Positions 18,202-26,280 of a DNA stretch of 64,000 bases are shown here, piece by piece (the first letter of the stretch is position 1; each line of letters opens with the position of its first letter). The notes beneath the pieces are model-generated. The model saw nothing but the letters and a program-made list of their open reading frames with translations, was not told where the DNA came from and did no database searches. Source of the DNA: Chryseobacterium sp. IHB B 17019. Its GTDB lineage: Bacteria; Bacteroidota; Bacteroidia; Flavobacteriales; Weeksellaceae. The DNA lies in contig NZ_CP013293.1 of the NCBI RefSeq assembly GCF_001456155.1, positions 2,790,001-2,854,000 of the forward strand. Reading direction: 5' to 3'. The translations under genes were made by a program, and so were the position numbers.

Positions 18202-19443
18202 ATGCACGAAAATGCATTAATACCCAACTTATTCAGAACAGAGTACCGGAAAATTGTTTCCGTGCTCTGTTCTACCTTCGGTATTGATCACATCGAAATT
18301 GCCGAAGACATCGTAAGTGACACCTTTCTCACCGCCTCAGAAACATGGAGCCTCAACGGTATTCCAGAAAATCCAACGGCCTGGCTGTACACCGTTGCAA
18401 AGAATAAATCTAAAAATTATTTTAAACGGGATTCTCTTTTTCACCAAAAAATTTCCACTGAGATAAAATACTCTTCCTCCGGATATGAAGAGCTTGAAAT
18501 TGATCTTTCCCAGAAAAATATTACGGACAGTCAGCTCGCGATGATGTTTACGATCTGTAATCCGGCTATTTCAAAGGATTCCCAGATTTCTTTAGCCTTA
18601 AATTTACTCTGTGGATTTGGGACACAGGAAATTGCAGATGCTTTTTTGATCAATAAAGAAGTCGTTTACAAAAGATTGCAGCGCGCCAAAGAAAAATTAA
18701 AAACTGAAGGCATAAAAATAGAACAACCTTCTATCTCACAGATCAGCAGCAACTTAGAAACTGTTCTTACCGCTTTATATCTATTATTTTCCGAAGGCTA
18801 TTATTCTACTTCTCAAAACACGATTCTCAGACAGGATTTTTGTCAGGAAGCGATACGGCTCACTTCGATTCTGATAGAAAATAAAACTACGAATACTCCC
18901 GCTACCAAAGCTTTATTATCGTTGATGTATTTTCATTCTTCCAGATTCAATGCCAGATTTAATGAAAAAGGAGAAAGCATTTTGTATGAAGAACAGGACG
19001 ATAAACTCTGGGATTATGATCTGATCGAAAAAGGAATTTATTATCTAAATCAAAGCGCAAACGGAAATTTTTTAACAAAGTTTCACCTGGAAGCCGCCAT
19101 AGCCTATTGGCACACCAAGAAAAAAGATACCGATGAAAAATGGGAAAATATCCTGCAATTGTACAACCAGCTTTTACAGATTGAATACTCTCCTATCGCT
19201 GCTCTCAACCGAACTTTTGCTTTTGCTAAGGTAAGAGGAAATTCTGCAGCCATTGTAGAAGCAGAGAAATTAAAGCTTCTTGATAATCCTTTTTATTACT
19301 CGCTTTTAGGGCATCTTTATACTGATATTGATAATTTTAAAGCAAAAGAAAATTTTGAAAAGGCTTTGAAGCTTTCTAATTCCAGTTCGGTTTCTGACAC
19401 GCTGAGAAAGTATATTAAAGCTTTAACAGAAAAGAATATCTAA
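18202..19443 (+). CDS. ECF42-type RNA polymerase sigma factor
   Basis: 413 residues, much longer than an ordinary ECF sigma factor. Region 2 is seen in FRTEYRKIVSVLCSTFG...AEDIVSDTFLTA...PTAWLYTVAKNKSKNYFKR. Region 4 is seen in LALNLLCGFGTQEIADAFLINKEVVYKRLQRAKEKLK. About 230 residues follow with a TPR-like helical extension (EAAIAYWH, IAALNRTFAFAKVRG, YYSLLGHLYTDIDNFKAKENFEKALKLS), the defining trait of ECF42 factors, which lack a classical anti-sigma partner. The YciI gene upstream is its usual genomic neighbour. Confidence 0.92.
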   Translation: MHENALIPNLFRTEYRKIVSVLCSTFGIDHIEIAEDIVSDTFLTASETWSLNGIPENPTAWLYTVAKNKSKNYFKRDSLFHQKISTEIKYSSSGYEELEIDLSQKNITDSQLAMMFTICNPAISKDSQISLALNLLCGFGTQEIADAFLINKEVVYKRLQRAKEKLKTEGIKIEQPSISQISSNLETVLTALYLLFSEGYYSTSQNTILRQDFCQEAIRLTSILIENKTTNTPATKALLSLMYFHSSRFNARFNEKGESILYEEQDDKLWDYDLIEKGIYYLNQSANGNFLTKFHLEAAIAYWHTKKKDTDEKWENILQLYNQLLQIEYSPIAALNRTFAFAKVRGNSAAIVEAEKLKLLDNPFYYSLLGHLYTDIDNFKAKENFEKALKLSNSSSVSDTLRKYIKALTEKNI

Positions 19444-19509
19444 ATTTTCAGGCCCCGAATTGATTTTTCTCCAGCAATTTTAATAAAAATAAAGTGTAAA
19501 ATATTAATG

Positions 19510-19517
19510 TATATTTG
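19510..19517 (+). promoter_or_regulatory. -7 element of the 19541 gene
   Basis: TATATTTG, 23 nt before the ATG; no clear -33 TTG. Confidence 0.4.
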
Positions 19518-19540
19518 GATGCATTAGTAAAAATTACACC

Positions 19541-20119
19541 ATGAAAAAAATCCTAGCCCTTTTGACCATCGTATCAATACTTTCATGTGAAAGCAAAGAA
19601 GAAAAAAAACAAAAATTTCTAAAAGACTTTCAAGAACAGGCTAAAGAGATGAAAAAAAATCAGATCGATCTTTTTTTACATGCAAAACCAAAATATTTCT
19701 CGGCTAAAACAATCAACGGAACTACCTTCAACTCAGAAAATTATAAGGGTAAAAATCTCGTTATTTTTATCTATGATAAATCTTATCTGAAAAAGAGTGA
19801 CACTTACGATATGCCGGAAGAGTATAATGCTCTTTATAAAGAATTTAAAAATAATGCCGCTTTTATCGGTATTGTAGAAGGCTTTATAGAAAATGAAAAA
19901 GAGCTGAAAGATTATCTTAATCAGTCAAATATTTTATTTGAGCAGATTGACAATACAAAATCTTATGATAAATCTGAAAAACTTAATTATAATATCTTTT
20001 GCAGCCCCGCCAAAATACTTATTGACATCAACGGAAAAGTGATTCATTCTTCCTGTGGCGGCGGAAACATCATTGAAATTACGCGAAAATTGGACAGTAT
20101 AAAAGTTGCTGCTAAGTAA
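19541..20119 (+). CDS. Lipoprotein with degenerate thioredoxin fold
   Basis: 192 residues. Signal peptide with lipobox ILSC (Cys16), then a charged helix. From residue about 55 the order of segments is that of TlpA/AhpC-like proteins: FSAKTINGTTFNSENYKGKNLVIFIYD, a helix, AAFIGIVEG, and FCSPAKILIDINGKVIHSS, which corresponds to the cis-proline loop and following strand. The redox CxxC is missing: its place reads YDKSYLKKSD. Two cysteines remain elsewhere (NIFCSP, SSCGGG). It is probably not a classical disulfide reductase. Likely anchored in a membrane facing the periplasm. Confidence 0.7.
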   Translation: MKKILALLTIVSILSCESKEEKKQKFLKDFQEQAKEMKKNQIDLFLHAKPKYFSAKTINGTTFNSENYKGKNLVIFIYDKSYLKKSDTYDMPEEYNALYKEFKNNAAFIGIVEGFIENEKELKDYLNQSNILFEQIDNTKSYDKSEKLNYNIFCSPAKILIDINGKVIHSSCGGGNIIEITRKLDSIKVAAK

Positions 20120-20235
20120 GATTTATGCAAGACCCCTTCCCCATTCCAAAAAACTTCCCGAAATTAGCAGTCTGTACGTTAAATAAAAACAATGAATTAA
20201 ATTAAAACAAAACATACAGTAAAAACTTAGTATAA

Positions 20236-20364
20236 GTTTTCTTCGGGGCAGGGTGCAATTCCCTACCGGCGGTTACAGTCCGCGACTCCTTTTTTTTTAA
20301 CGAAAAGGACTGATTTGGTGGAATTCCAAAACCGACAGTTATAGTCTGGATGGGAGAAGAAAAT
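20236..20364 (+). promoter_or_regulatory. FMN riboswitch (RFN element)
   Basis: All conserved blocks are visible in order: CTTCGGGGCAGGGTG at 20241, CCCTACCGGCGGT near 20261, GTCCGCGACTCC near 20279, a variable hairpin around 20290-20310, TTTGGTGGAATTCC, AAACCGACAGT, and the closing TAGTCTGGATGGGAGAAGA at 20342. It senses flavin mononucleotide and represses riboflavin synthesis. It lies about 95 nt before ribB. No strong terminator hairpin is seen between them, so control may be at translation. Confidence 0.95.
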
Positions 20365-20458
20365 GGAACAAATCAGTGAGGCTATTTCGATGGACTCATT
20401 GTCTTGTATTTCATTTCCATGTACCGAAGTGTATTTTAACTTTCAAAAGTAAAATAAC

Positions 20459-21109
20459 ATGGAAAAATTAATTGAAAAATTCGGGGCAACTCCGAAAGAA
20501 CGTGTTGAAAAAGCACTTCTAACATTACAACAGGGAAAAGGCATCCTTTTAGTAGACGATGAAAACCGCGAAAACGAAGGCGATATCATCTTTCCGGCCT
20601 CCACAATCACAGAAAAAGACATGGCACTTCTGATCCGCGAATGCAGCGGAATCGTTTGCCTGTGCATTTCGGAAGAGAAAAGTAAAAATCTGAATCTTCG
20701 TCCGATGGTGGAAACCAACAATTCAAAAAATCAAACGGCATTTACCATTTCCATTGAAGCCAAAGAAGGCGTTGAATCCGGAGTTTCAGCAAAAGACCGT
20801 GTAACAACGATCAGAACAGCTGTCGCCGAAAATGCAAAAGCAGAACAAATTGCAAGTCCGGGACACGTTTTTCCTTTAATTGCTAAAAAAGACGGTGTTT
20901 TTGAAAGACGCGGCCACACGGAAGGAAGCGTAGACCTTGTAAAGCTGGCCAATCTTGGTGAAGATGCCGTACTTTGTGAGCTCACCAACGAAGACGGAAC
21001 CATGGCCAGGCTTCCGGAAATTGTAGATTTTGCAACAAAAAAAGAAATGACCGTCGTAACGATTGAGGATATTTATTCTTATCGGAAGATGATGATCAGT
21101 CAGAATTAA
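20459..21109 (+). CDS. ribB: 3,4-dihydroxy-2-butanone-4-phosphate synthase
   Basis: 216 residues. It converts ribulose 5-phosphate to the four-carbon unit of riboflavin. Hallmarks: [19 protein letters not shown] (metal and substrate acids), [10 protein letters not shown], the [22 protein letters not shown] loop, [28 protein letters not shown] and the C-terminal [14 protein letters not shown]. It is a single-domain protein: the GTP cyclohydrolase II half seen in RibBA fusions is absent, so that activity must be encoded elsewhere. Regulated by the FMN riboswitch upstream. Confidence 0.96.
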   Translation: MEKLIEKFGATPKERVEKALLTLQQGKGILLVDDENRENEGDIIFPASTITEKDMALLIRECSGIVCLCISEEKSKNLNLRPMVETNNSKNQTAFTISIEAKEGVESGVSAKDRVTTIRTAVAENAKAEQIASPGHVFPLIAKKDGVFERRGHTEGSVDLVKLANLGEDAVLCELTNEDGTMARLPEIVDFATKKEMTVVTIEDIYSYRKMMISQN

Positions 21110-21178
21110 TTTGAGCCTGAAAGAGGAATGCAGGAAACTTATTCTTGAAGTGTTTATTTTTATACTTTATGACTATTA

Positions 21179-21212
21179 TTAACTTCCAGCTTCACACCTC
21201 CAGCTTCATAAC
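21179..21212. repeat. Interspersed repeat (family B, copy 2)
   Basis: This copy reads TTAACTTCCAGCTTC followed by ACACCTCCAGCTTC and matches the reverse complement of 16840-16868 at most positions. Confidence 0.6.
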
Positions 21213-21235
21213 CTGACAAATTTAACGTACAGAAT

Positions 21236-21265
21236 AACCGTTCATTTTTTGAGCGGTTTTTTTAT
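21236..21265 (+). terminator. Terminator downstream of ribB
   Basis: A 9-bp stem (21236-21244 with 21250-21258) with a T-rich loop and a T tract. Confidence 0.75.
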
Positions 21266-21296
21266 TATAAATGTGGTATCTCAAATAAAAAAACAA

Positions 21297-21324
21297 TTGA
21301 ATTTCAGTTTTTTAAGTATCTTTA
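21297..21324 (+). promoter_or_regulatory. Promoter of the 21341 gene
   Basis: TTG (21297-21299), 17 nt, TATCTTTA (21317-21324), one base off TAnnTTTG; ATG 16 nt further. Confidence 0.55.
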
Positions 21325-21340
21325 TCGAAATGATTGTACC

Positions 21341-22339
21341 ATGAAACAAACTCTATTTTTTCTGCTGTCGGCTTATGGCCTTTGCACAGCACAAACTACG
21401 ATTACCAAAGCTTTTAACGATCCTAATCCCGGCGAATCCTCAACCAATGTTGCGGTAACCGGAACTCCGGACAATTCTGCAACTGGAGCAAATACTACAT
21501 TCAACAATGCGGCCTTAACATTTACAACCTTATCCCAAACCAATTATTCTACCCCGAATGCAACAGAAATTTCCACTTTTCCGGGTTCTACTCTAAAAAT
21601 GGTGGGTTCGGGAAATACGATTTTCTACAAACAATCGGCAGCGAAATTAGAGATTACCGGTCTTGTGACTTCCGATGCTACATTAAATCTTTCTGTAAAC
21701 AACGGAACATTTATTTCTTATCCAGCAGCTTTTGGATATTCTGAAACGGATCAGGCGCAGGGAACATTCACCTCTCCTTCAGCAAGCGGCTTATGTAAAG
21801 GAACCATCAATGTTTCAGCGGATGCATGGGGAACTTTGTTGCTGGGCGGGAATACCTATACTAATGTTTTGAGAATCAAATCTGTACAGAATTTCAACTT
21901 GCATTCGCCAGCTGACACTTCTTATATTTTACCGATCGGAACGATTGTAAATACGGCATATTCGTATTATGACAACGTTCACAAGTTTCCTTCATTTAGT
22001 ACAACTCAAATAGTTATTAATGTTCCTTTGGCAGGAATTAATAACCAAACGACAAATAGTGCACAGGCTTTGAATCTTGCCTCTTTATCCACCGGAGATT
22101 TTACAAGTAAAAAAGAAGGATTAAAAATTTACCCGAATCCGGCACAGGATTTTATTGAATTTAAAGGGCAAACTGAAAATTATTCAACAGCGAAAATCTA
22201 TAGCCTGGACGGAAAACTAATCAAGACATCTGATATGAAGGCAGGAAAAGTACAGGTTTCCGAACTTCCTCCTGCAGCTTATTTCATCGAAGTTTCAGGA
22301 AATAAAAAAGCTGAATCTTCAAAATTTATTAAGAAATAA
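21341..22339 (+). CDS. T9SS type A sorting-domain protein
   Basis: 332 residues. Signal peptide (to about residue 17, CTAQ), then a Thr/Ser/Asn-rich beta-structured body without a recognised enzyme motif. The last 75 residues are a type A sorting domain: LKIYPNPAQDFIEFKG, then KIYSLDGKLIKT, and finally a Lys-rich end (SSKFIKK). In Bacteroidota this domain directs passage through the type IX secretion system to the surface or medium. The body may be a structural or adhesive surface protein; no activity can be proposed. Own promoter and terminator. Confidence 0.85.
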   Translation: MKQTLFFLLSAYGLCTAQTTITKAFNDPNPGESSTNVAVTGTPDNSATGANTTFNNAALTFTTLSQTNYSTPNATEISTFPGSTLKMVGSGNTIFYKQSAAKLEITGLVTSDATLNLSVNNGTFISYPAAFGYSETDQAQGTFTSPSASGLCKGTINVSADAWGTLLLGGNTYTNVLRIKSVQNFNLHSPADTSYILPIGTIVNTAYSYYDNVHKFPSFSTTQIVINVPLAGINNQTTNSAQALNLASLSTGDFTSKKEGLKIYPNPAQDFIEFKGQTENYSTAKIYSLDGKLIKTSDMKAGKVQVSELPPAAYFIEVSGNKKAESSKFIKK

Positions 22340-22365
22340 AAAACTTACAATTTTTAATTAATATA

Positions 22366-22400
22366 TCAATCCGCCTGGAAAATTTCTAAGCGGATTTTTT
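22366..22400 (+). terminator. Terminator of the T9SS cargo gene
   Basis: The stem AATCCGC (22368-22374) with GCGGATT (22390-22396) is followed by Ts. Confidence 0.75.
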
Positions 22401-22544
22401 ATTGACTTAAATTAAAAAAATTCATTCATAATTATTAATTGTATTATTAAATTTCATCATAAACAACAATTAAACTTAAATTTTATTAATTATTTGCCCG
22501 TTTTTTGCTCTCACCTCCATACACCAATCTTAAAATATAAAATC

Positions 22545-23300
22545 ATGAAAAAATATTTCATTCTACTTCCCTGCTTTATTTTTTCAGGAATCCAGGCTCA
22601 GGAAGCAACAGCAGCTTCCACTCCTTCCGAAAAGATGAATATTGTAAAAACGAACGTTACAGCTTACGCATTCCGAAACATCAATTTGGCTTACGAAAGA
22701 GCTATTAATCATTGGTTTTCGGTGAATATGAGCTTTGGAGCGATGCCGGAAGGAAAAGTTCCTTTTATCAACTCTTTTTTAAGTGATGAAGATGAACGAA
22801 GATTTCAAAATCTTGAGGTAAAAGCATTTAATTTCACCATAGAACCCCGGTTTTATTTTGGTGCAGGCTACGGAAAGGGATTTTATGTTGCGCCATATTA
22901 CCGATATACCAAAATTACAACCAACACTTTCGATTTTTATTATGATTATACGTTCAGTGGGACCACGTACCAGATTCCGTTGAAAGGTTTCGGTAATGCC
23001 AATGGAAACAGTGGCGGCGTGATGGTTGGGGTACAGTTTTTCCTTACGAGCAAACAGAATTTGGTATTAGATTTATGGATTGCCGGAGCTCATTACGGAG
23101 CCGGAAAAGGAGATTTTACCATGACGAGCGATGTTGTCCTCACCCCGGATATGCAGGCGCAATTGAAACAGGAAATAGAAAATCTGGATGTTCCATTTGT
23201 GAATTACACCGTGGAAACCAATGCCAACGGAGCAAGAATCTTGATTGACGGACCGTGGATTGGATTCAGAAGCGGACTGTCTTTGGGATATAGATTTTAA
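22545..23300 (+). CDS. DUF3575-like outer-membrane beta-barrel protein
   Basis: 251 residues from the ATG at 22545. The longer frame back to 22494 is rejected because the signal peptide (MKKYFILLPCFIFSGIQAQ) begins here. The mature part has regularly alternating strands (NLAYERAINHWFSVNMSFG, FNFTIEPRFYFGAG, FYVAPYYRYTKI, SGGVMVGVQFFL, NLVLDLWIAGAHYG) and ends in GYRF, a terminal aromatic residue as recognised by the Bam machinery. It resembles the DUF3575 family. Role unknown. Confidence 0.78.
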   Translation: MKKYFILLPCFIFSGIQAQEATAASTPSEKMNIVKTNVTAYAFRNINLAYERAINHWFSVNMSFGAMPEGKVPFINSFLSDEDERRFQNLEVKAFNFTIEPRFYFGAGYGKGFYVAPYYRYTKITTNTFDFYYDYTFSGTTYQIPLKGFGNANGNSGGVMVGVQFFLTSKQNLVLDLWIAGAHYGAGKGDFTMTSDVVLTPDMQAQLKQEIENLDVPFVNYTVETNANGARILIDGPWIGFRSGLSLGYRF

Positions 23301-23322
23301 GATCTAATTTAAATAAAAACTT

Positions 23323-23355
23323 AAAGCCGTTCTCTTCACAGAGCGGTTTTTATTA
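23323..23355 (+). terminator. Terminator after the DUF3575-like gene
   Basis: CCGTTCT with AGAGCGG around CTTCAC, flanked by an A run and a T tract. Confidence 0.8.
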
Positions 23356-23395
23356 TTCCCGAAATTTGTATATTCGGAGACTTATATAATCTGAA

Positions 23396-24256
23396 ATGAT
23401 CGATTTAATTAAACAAAATAAATTTGAAGAATTAAAGGAAGTTCTTAAAAATTCCGACAATTTTAAAATTCATCAATATCTCTTCGAAATTTTAAATAAC
23501 AATACAGTAGAAGTTGATTCAGAAAGTTTCGATGCCGACAAATATCAGGAAGAATTCCTGGAAGGTTTTGAAATTTACAAAGCTCTTGAAACTTCAAACA
23601 TCGATATAGAGGAATTAAAAAATTTCTCCAATCTTTTGGTAGAACTTACTTTTAAGATGGGTGGCTTCATTCGGTTGATGGCAGATAATGCGATGAATAA
23701 AGGCGTCTATTTAACAGATATTGCCCATATTTATCCAATTAATCTTGAAATCAGAACCCAGCTTCAGGAATTTATTGATCGCCTGAAAAACAAATCCGAT
23801 GAAGAAAAAGCCGTTGCCAATCTTGCTGCAACGAAAGCGCAGATCAGCAATTCCGTCGGAAACGTTCTCGAAAAATATGAAATCGGAGATGATATGCTTC
23901 AATTTGCCGAACATTACGAAAAAGCCGGCCAAATCGAAATGTCGATAAGAATTTACATGGGAATCATGAATGATTTTGAGTGTGATTCTGTAAAATCTGG
24001 CAGCGGTCTTTTCCCGGAAATTGCGCAAGTTGATGATAGATCTGAAGCAGAAATTGATATTTTTAACAAAGCAAAAATCAATTATGAAAGATTGACCGGT
24101 CATGAAATCGAGGAACCCAAGAGAATTCGTGTCACTGAAAATACTGTTGCTCAGGATTTAGTTGAAACGGTCACAAATTCAACTCTAAATGTTCCAAAAC
24201 AGGAAAAAAATTCCGGCTTTTTCGGGAAAATGAAAAGACTTTTTGGAAAAGGATAA
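23396..24256 (+). CDS. Hypothetical cytoplasmic protein
   Basis: 286 residues, no signal peptide or membrane helix. It is acidic and almost entirely helical, with segments that may form TPR-like hairpins (KFEELKEVLKNSDNFKIHQYLFEIL; DDMLQFAEHYEKAGQIEMSIRIYMGIMNDF). A short positively charged, aromatic C-terminus (GFFGKMKRLFGKG) follows a disordered linker and could be a membrane- or nucleic-acid-binding tail. No family recognised. Monocistronic, between a terminator and an intergenic repeat. Confidence 0.65.
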   Translation: MIDLIKQNKFEELKEVLKNSDNFKIHQYLFEILNNNTVEVDSESFDADKYQEEFLEGFEIYKALETSNIDIEELKNFSNLLVELTFKMGGFIRLMADNAMNKGVYLTDIAHIYPINLEIRTQLQEFIDRLKNKSDEEKAVANLAATKAQISNSVGNVLEKYEIGDDMLQFAEHYEKAGQIEMSIRIYMGIMNDFECDSVKSGSGLFPEIAQVDDRSEAEIDIFNKAKINYERLTGHEIEEPKRIRVTENTVAQDLVETVTNSTLNVPKQEKNSGFFGKMKRLFGKG

Positions 24257-24265
24257 TATAATCAA

Positions 24266-24345
24266 TGGTGAATTGTCAATTAACTTTGTTGTCAATTTTT
24301 AGCACTCCAAAGTCACTATTCACTATTGACATTCACAATTTACTT
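24266..24345. repeat. Intergenic imperfect inverted repeat
   Basis: GTGAATTGTCAAT (24268-24280) faces ATTGACATTCAC (24325-24336); shorter direct and inverted copies of TTCACTATTGAC lie between. Confidence 0.5.
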
Positions 24346-24363
24346 TAATGCTACTCTCTATTT

Positions 24364-25656
24364 ATGAATTCATCACAGATTACTACCGCCCAAAGAATTA
24401 AGGCTATAGTCGGCGGTTCCATAGGAAATCTTGTAGAATGGTATGACTGGTATGCTTATGCTGCATTTGCCATTTACTTTTCACATTCGTTTTTTCCGAA
24501 TTCCAGTATGACGGCCCAACTTTTGAATACGGCAGGAATTTTTGCGGTAGGATTTCTGATGCGACCGGTTGGAGGCTGGCTTTTTGGGAGTATTGCTGAT
24601 AAAATCGGGAGAAAAAGAGCGATGACTCTTTCGGTTTTGCTAATGTCGTTCGGTTCTTTGTTAATTGCTTTAACCCCGACTTACAAAACAATCGGTGTCC
24701 TGGCTCCAGCATTATTATTGATTGCGAGGCTATTACAAGGTTTAAGCGTGGGTGGTGAATATGGTGTTTCCGCAACCTACCTCAGCGAAATGGCAACCAG
24801 CGACCGGAGAGGATTTTACTCAAGTTTTCAGTATGTAACCCTGATCGGCGGACAGCTCATAGCATTGGGAATTCAGTTGATTTTGCAGAAATTATTGTTA
24901 ACAGAAGCTCAGCTTGAAGATTGGGGATGGAGGATTCCTTTTGTGATTGGGGCTATACTTTCCGTTGTGGCCTTGTATTTAAGAGCCAATCTTCACGAAA
25001 CCGAAGCTTTTGAAAATAAAAAGAACCTCAGCGAAAACAAAAAAGGCTCAATCACAGAATTATTAAAGCATCCAAAAGCATTATTAACCGTTATAGGACT
25101 GACTTTGGGTGGAACTTTGGCATTTTATACTTATACAACCTATATGCAGAAATTTTTGGTGAATACGGTTCATCTTACCAAAGAAGAATCGACTTTAATT
25201 TCCTTTATTTCACTCTTTATTTTTGCTTGTCTGCAGCCTGTATTCGGGGCTTTGTCTGATAAAATAGGAAGAAGACCGCTTTTGCTGAGCTTTGGAATAT
25301 TGGGAACAATTTTCACTTATCCTCTTCTCAATGCTTTAAGTACTACAACTTCAATGTGGGGCGCATTTTTTTTAATTATGGCCGCTTTGATTATTGTGAG
25401 TGGTTATACATCCATTAATGCTGTTGTGAAAGCTGAATTGTTTCCTTCTGAAGTGAGAGCTTTAGGTGTTGGATTGCCATATGCTTTGACGGTCGCCATT
25501 TTTGGAGGAACAGCAGAATATATTGCCCTTTGGTTTAAGCAGGAAAATGTGGAACACTACTTTTACTGGTATATTACAGCCTGTATCTTCTTTTCATTTA
25601 TTGTTTACGCTACAATGAAAGACACTAAAAAGACTTCCACATTGGATAGAGATTGA
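24364..25656 (+). CDS. MFS transporter, metabolite:H+ symporter (MHS) family
   Basis: 430 residues, twelve predicted membrane helices. The N-terminal signature GGSIGNLVEWYDWYAYAAFAIYF and the loop 2-3 motif GSIADKIGRKRAMTLS are typical of the KgtP/ShiA-like MHS group. LLQGLSVGGEYGVSATYLSEMA lies in helix 4-5, and a second GALSDKIGRRPLLL motif occupies the matching loop of the C-terminal half. The nearest guess is alpha-ketoglutarate or another organic acid; proline/betaine carriers look similar, so substrate is open. It is convergent with a small gene and shares a perfect hairpin terminator with it. Confidence 0.88.
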   Translation: MNSSQITTAQRIKAIVGGSIGNLVEWYDWYAYAAFAIYFSHSFFPNSSMTAQLLNTAGIFAVGFLMRPVGGWLFGSIADKIGRKRAMTLSVLLMSFGSLLIALTPTYKTIGVLAPALLLIARLLQGLSVGGEYGVSATYLSEMATSDRRGFYSSFQYVTLIGGQLIALGIQLILQKLLLTEAQLEDWGWRIPFVIGAILSVVALYLRANLHETEAFENKKNLSENKKGSITELLKHPKALLTVIGLTLGGTLAFYTYTTYMQKFLVNTVHLTKEESTLISFISLFIFACLQPVFGALSDKIGRRPLLLSFGILGTIFTYPLLNALSTTTSMWGAFFLIMAALIIVSGYTSINAVVKAELFPSEVRALGVGLPYALTVAIFGGTAEYIALWFKQENVEHYFYWYITACIFFSFIVYATMKDTKKTSTLDRD

Positions 25657-25674
25657 TTTCTATGACTTAGAAAA

Positions 25675-25705
25675 ACTCGCGGCTCAGATTCTCTGAGCCG
25701 CGCGT
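25675..25705. terminator. Bidirectional hairpin terminator
   Basis: A perfect 10-bp GC-rich stem (25678-25687 with 25693-25702). A T tract follows on the minus strand, while the plus-strand tract is delayed. Confidence 0.75.
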
Positions 25706-25712
25706 TCTATTT

Positions 25713-25925
25713 TTAATGATAGGCTTGCTTGAATTTTTCAAGAATATTGTCCAGATTATGACGCTGAACATATACGCTTTTTACATCTTGATACCTCGGG
25801 GACTTATAGAAAACTTCATGGAAATCCATACTGCCGTTCCCTACTTTCACCACTTTCTGTACATCGATATTCAACTTTTTCAATTCGTCTTTGAAGACTT
25901 GAAATTCATCTTGGATATTCTTCAT
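25713..25925 (-). CDS. Small protein of unknown function
   Basis: 70 residues, charged and amphipathic: a helix (DEFQVFKDELKKLNIDVQKVVKVG), a middle segment (MDFHEVFYKSPRYQDVKSVYVQ) and a C-terminal helix (NLDNILEKFKQAYH). The balanced composition and the terminator placed just after its stop favour this frame over the hydrophobic plus-strand ORF covering the same bases. No domain recognised. Confidence 0.6.
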   Translation of the reverse strand: MKNIQDEFQVFKDELKKLNIDVQKVVKVGNGSMDFHEVFYKSPRYQDVKSVYVQRHNLDNILEKFKQAYH

Positions 25926-26280
25926 CTATATTTTTTGGATTTAATTAAATAATTATCTTTTACATCAAACACCCTACCATTTTGCAGGGGTGATGTTTAA
26001 ATTCTAGATTAAAGTTAATAAATTTATTAATACAAATGTAATATTTGGTTAACATTTATTTAATTTATTCAAAAATATGAAACAGATTTCACAACGTTTA
26101 TAGATCTTATTTAAATTTTAATATTTTTTTAAAAAATCACGGGTGAATTATTTCATTAAAAATCGAAAGTTTCCATTCAATAAAAAATAAATAAAAAATT
26201 AAATTTTGATTAAAAAAATACCTATTAAGCCTTAAAAACCAATAATTATTTTTATATATTTTTGTTGGCAAATACTTATA
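25926..26280. other. AT-rich intergenic region
   Basis: A 355-nt region. It holds a hairpin at 25962-25996 (ACATCA..CACCCT facing AGGGGTGATGT), which lies in the leader region of the small minus-strand gene, long A/T runs, and a promoter element at 26257-26264. Nothing coding is seen. Confidence 0.5.
26257..26264 (+). promoter_or_regulatory. -7 element of the patatin gene
   Basis: TATTTTTG, 16 nt before the ATG; -33 region not canonical. Confidence 0.5.

Noticed and set aside
25716..25952. 78-codon plus-strand ORF
   Set aside because: Antisense of the better-supported 70-residue gene; composition is hydrophobic as expected of a shadow frame.
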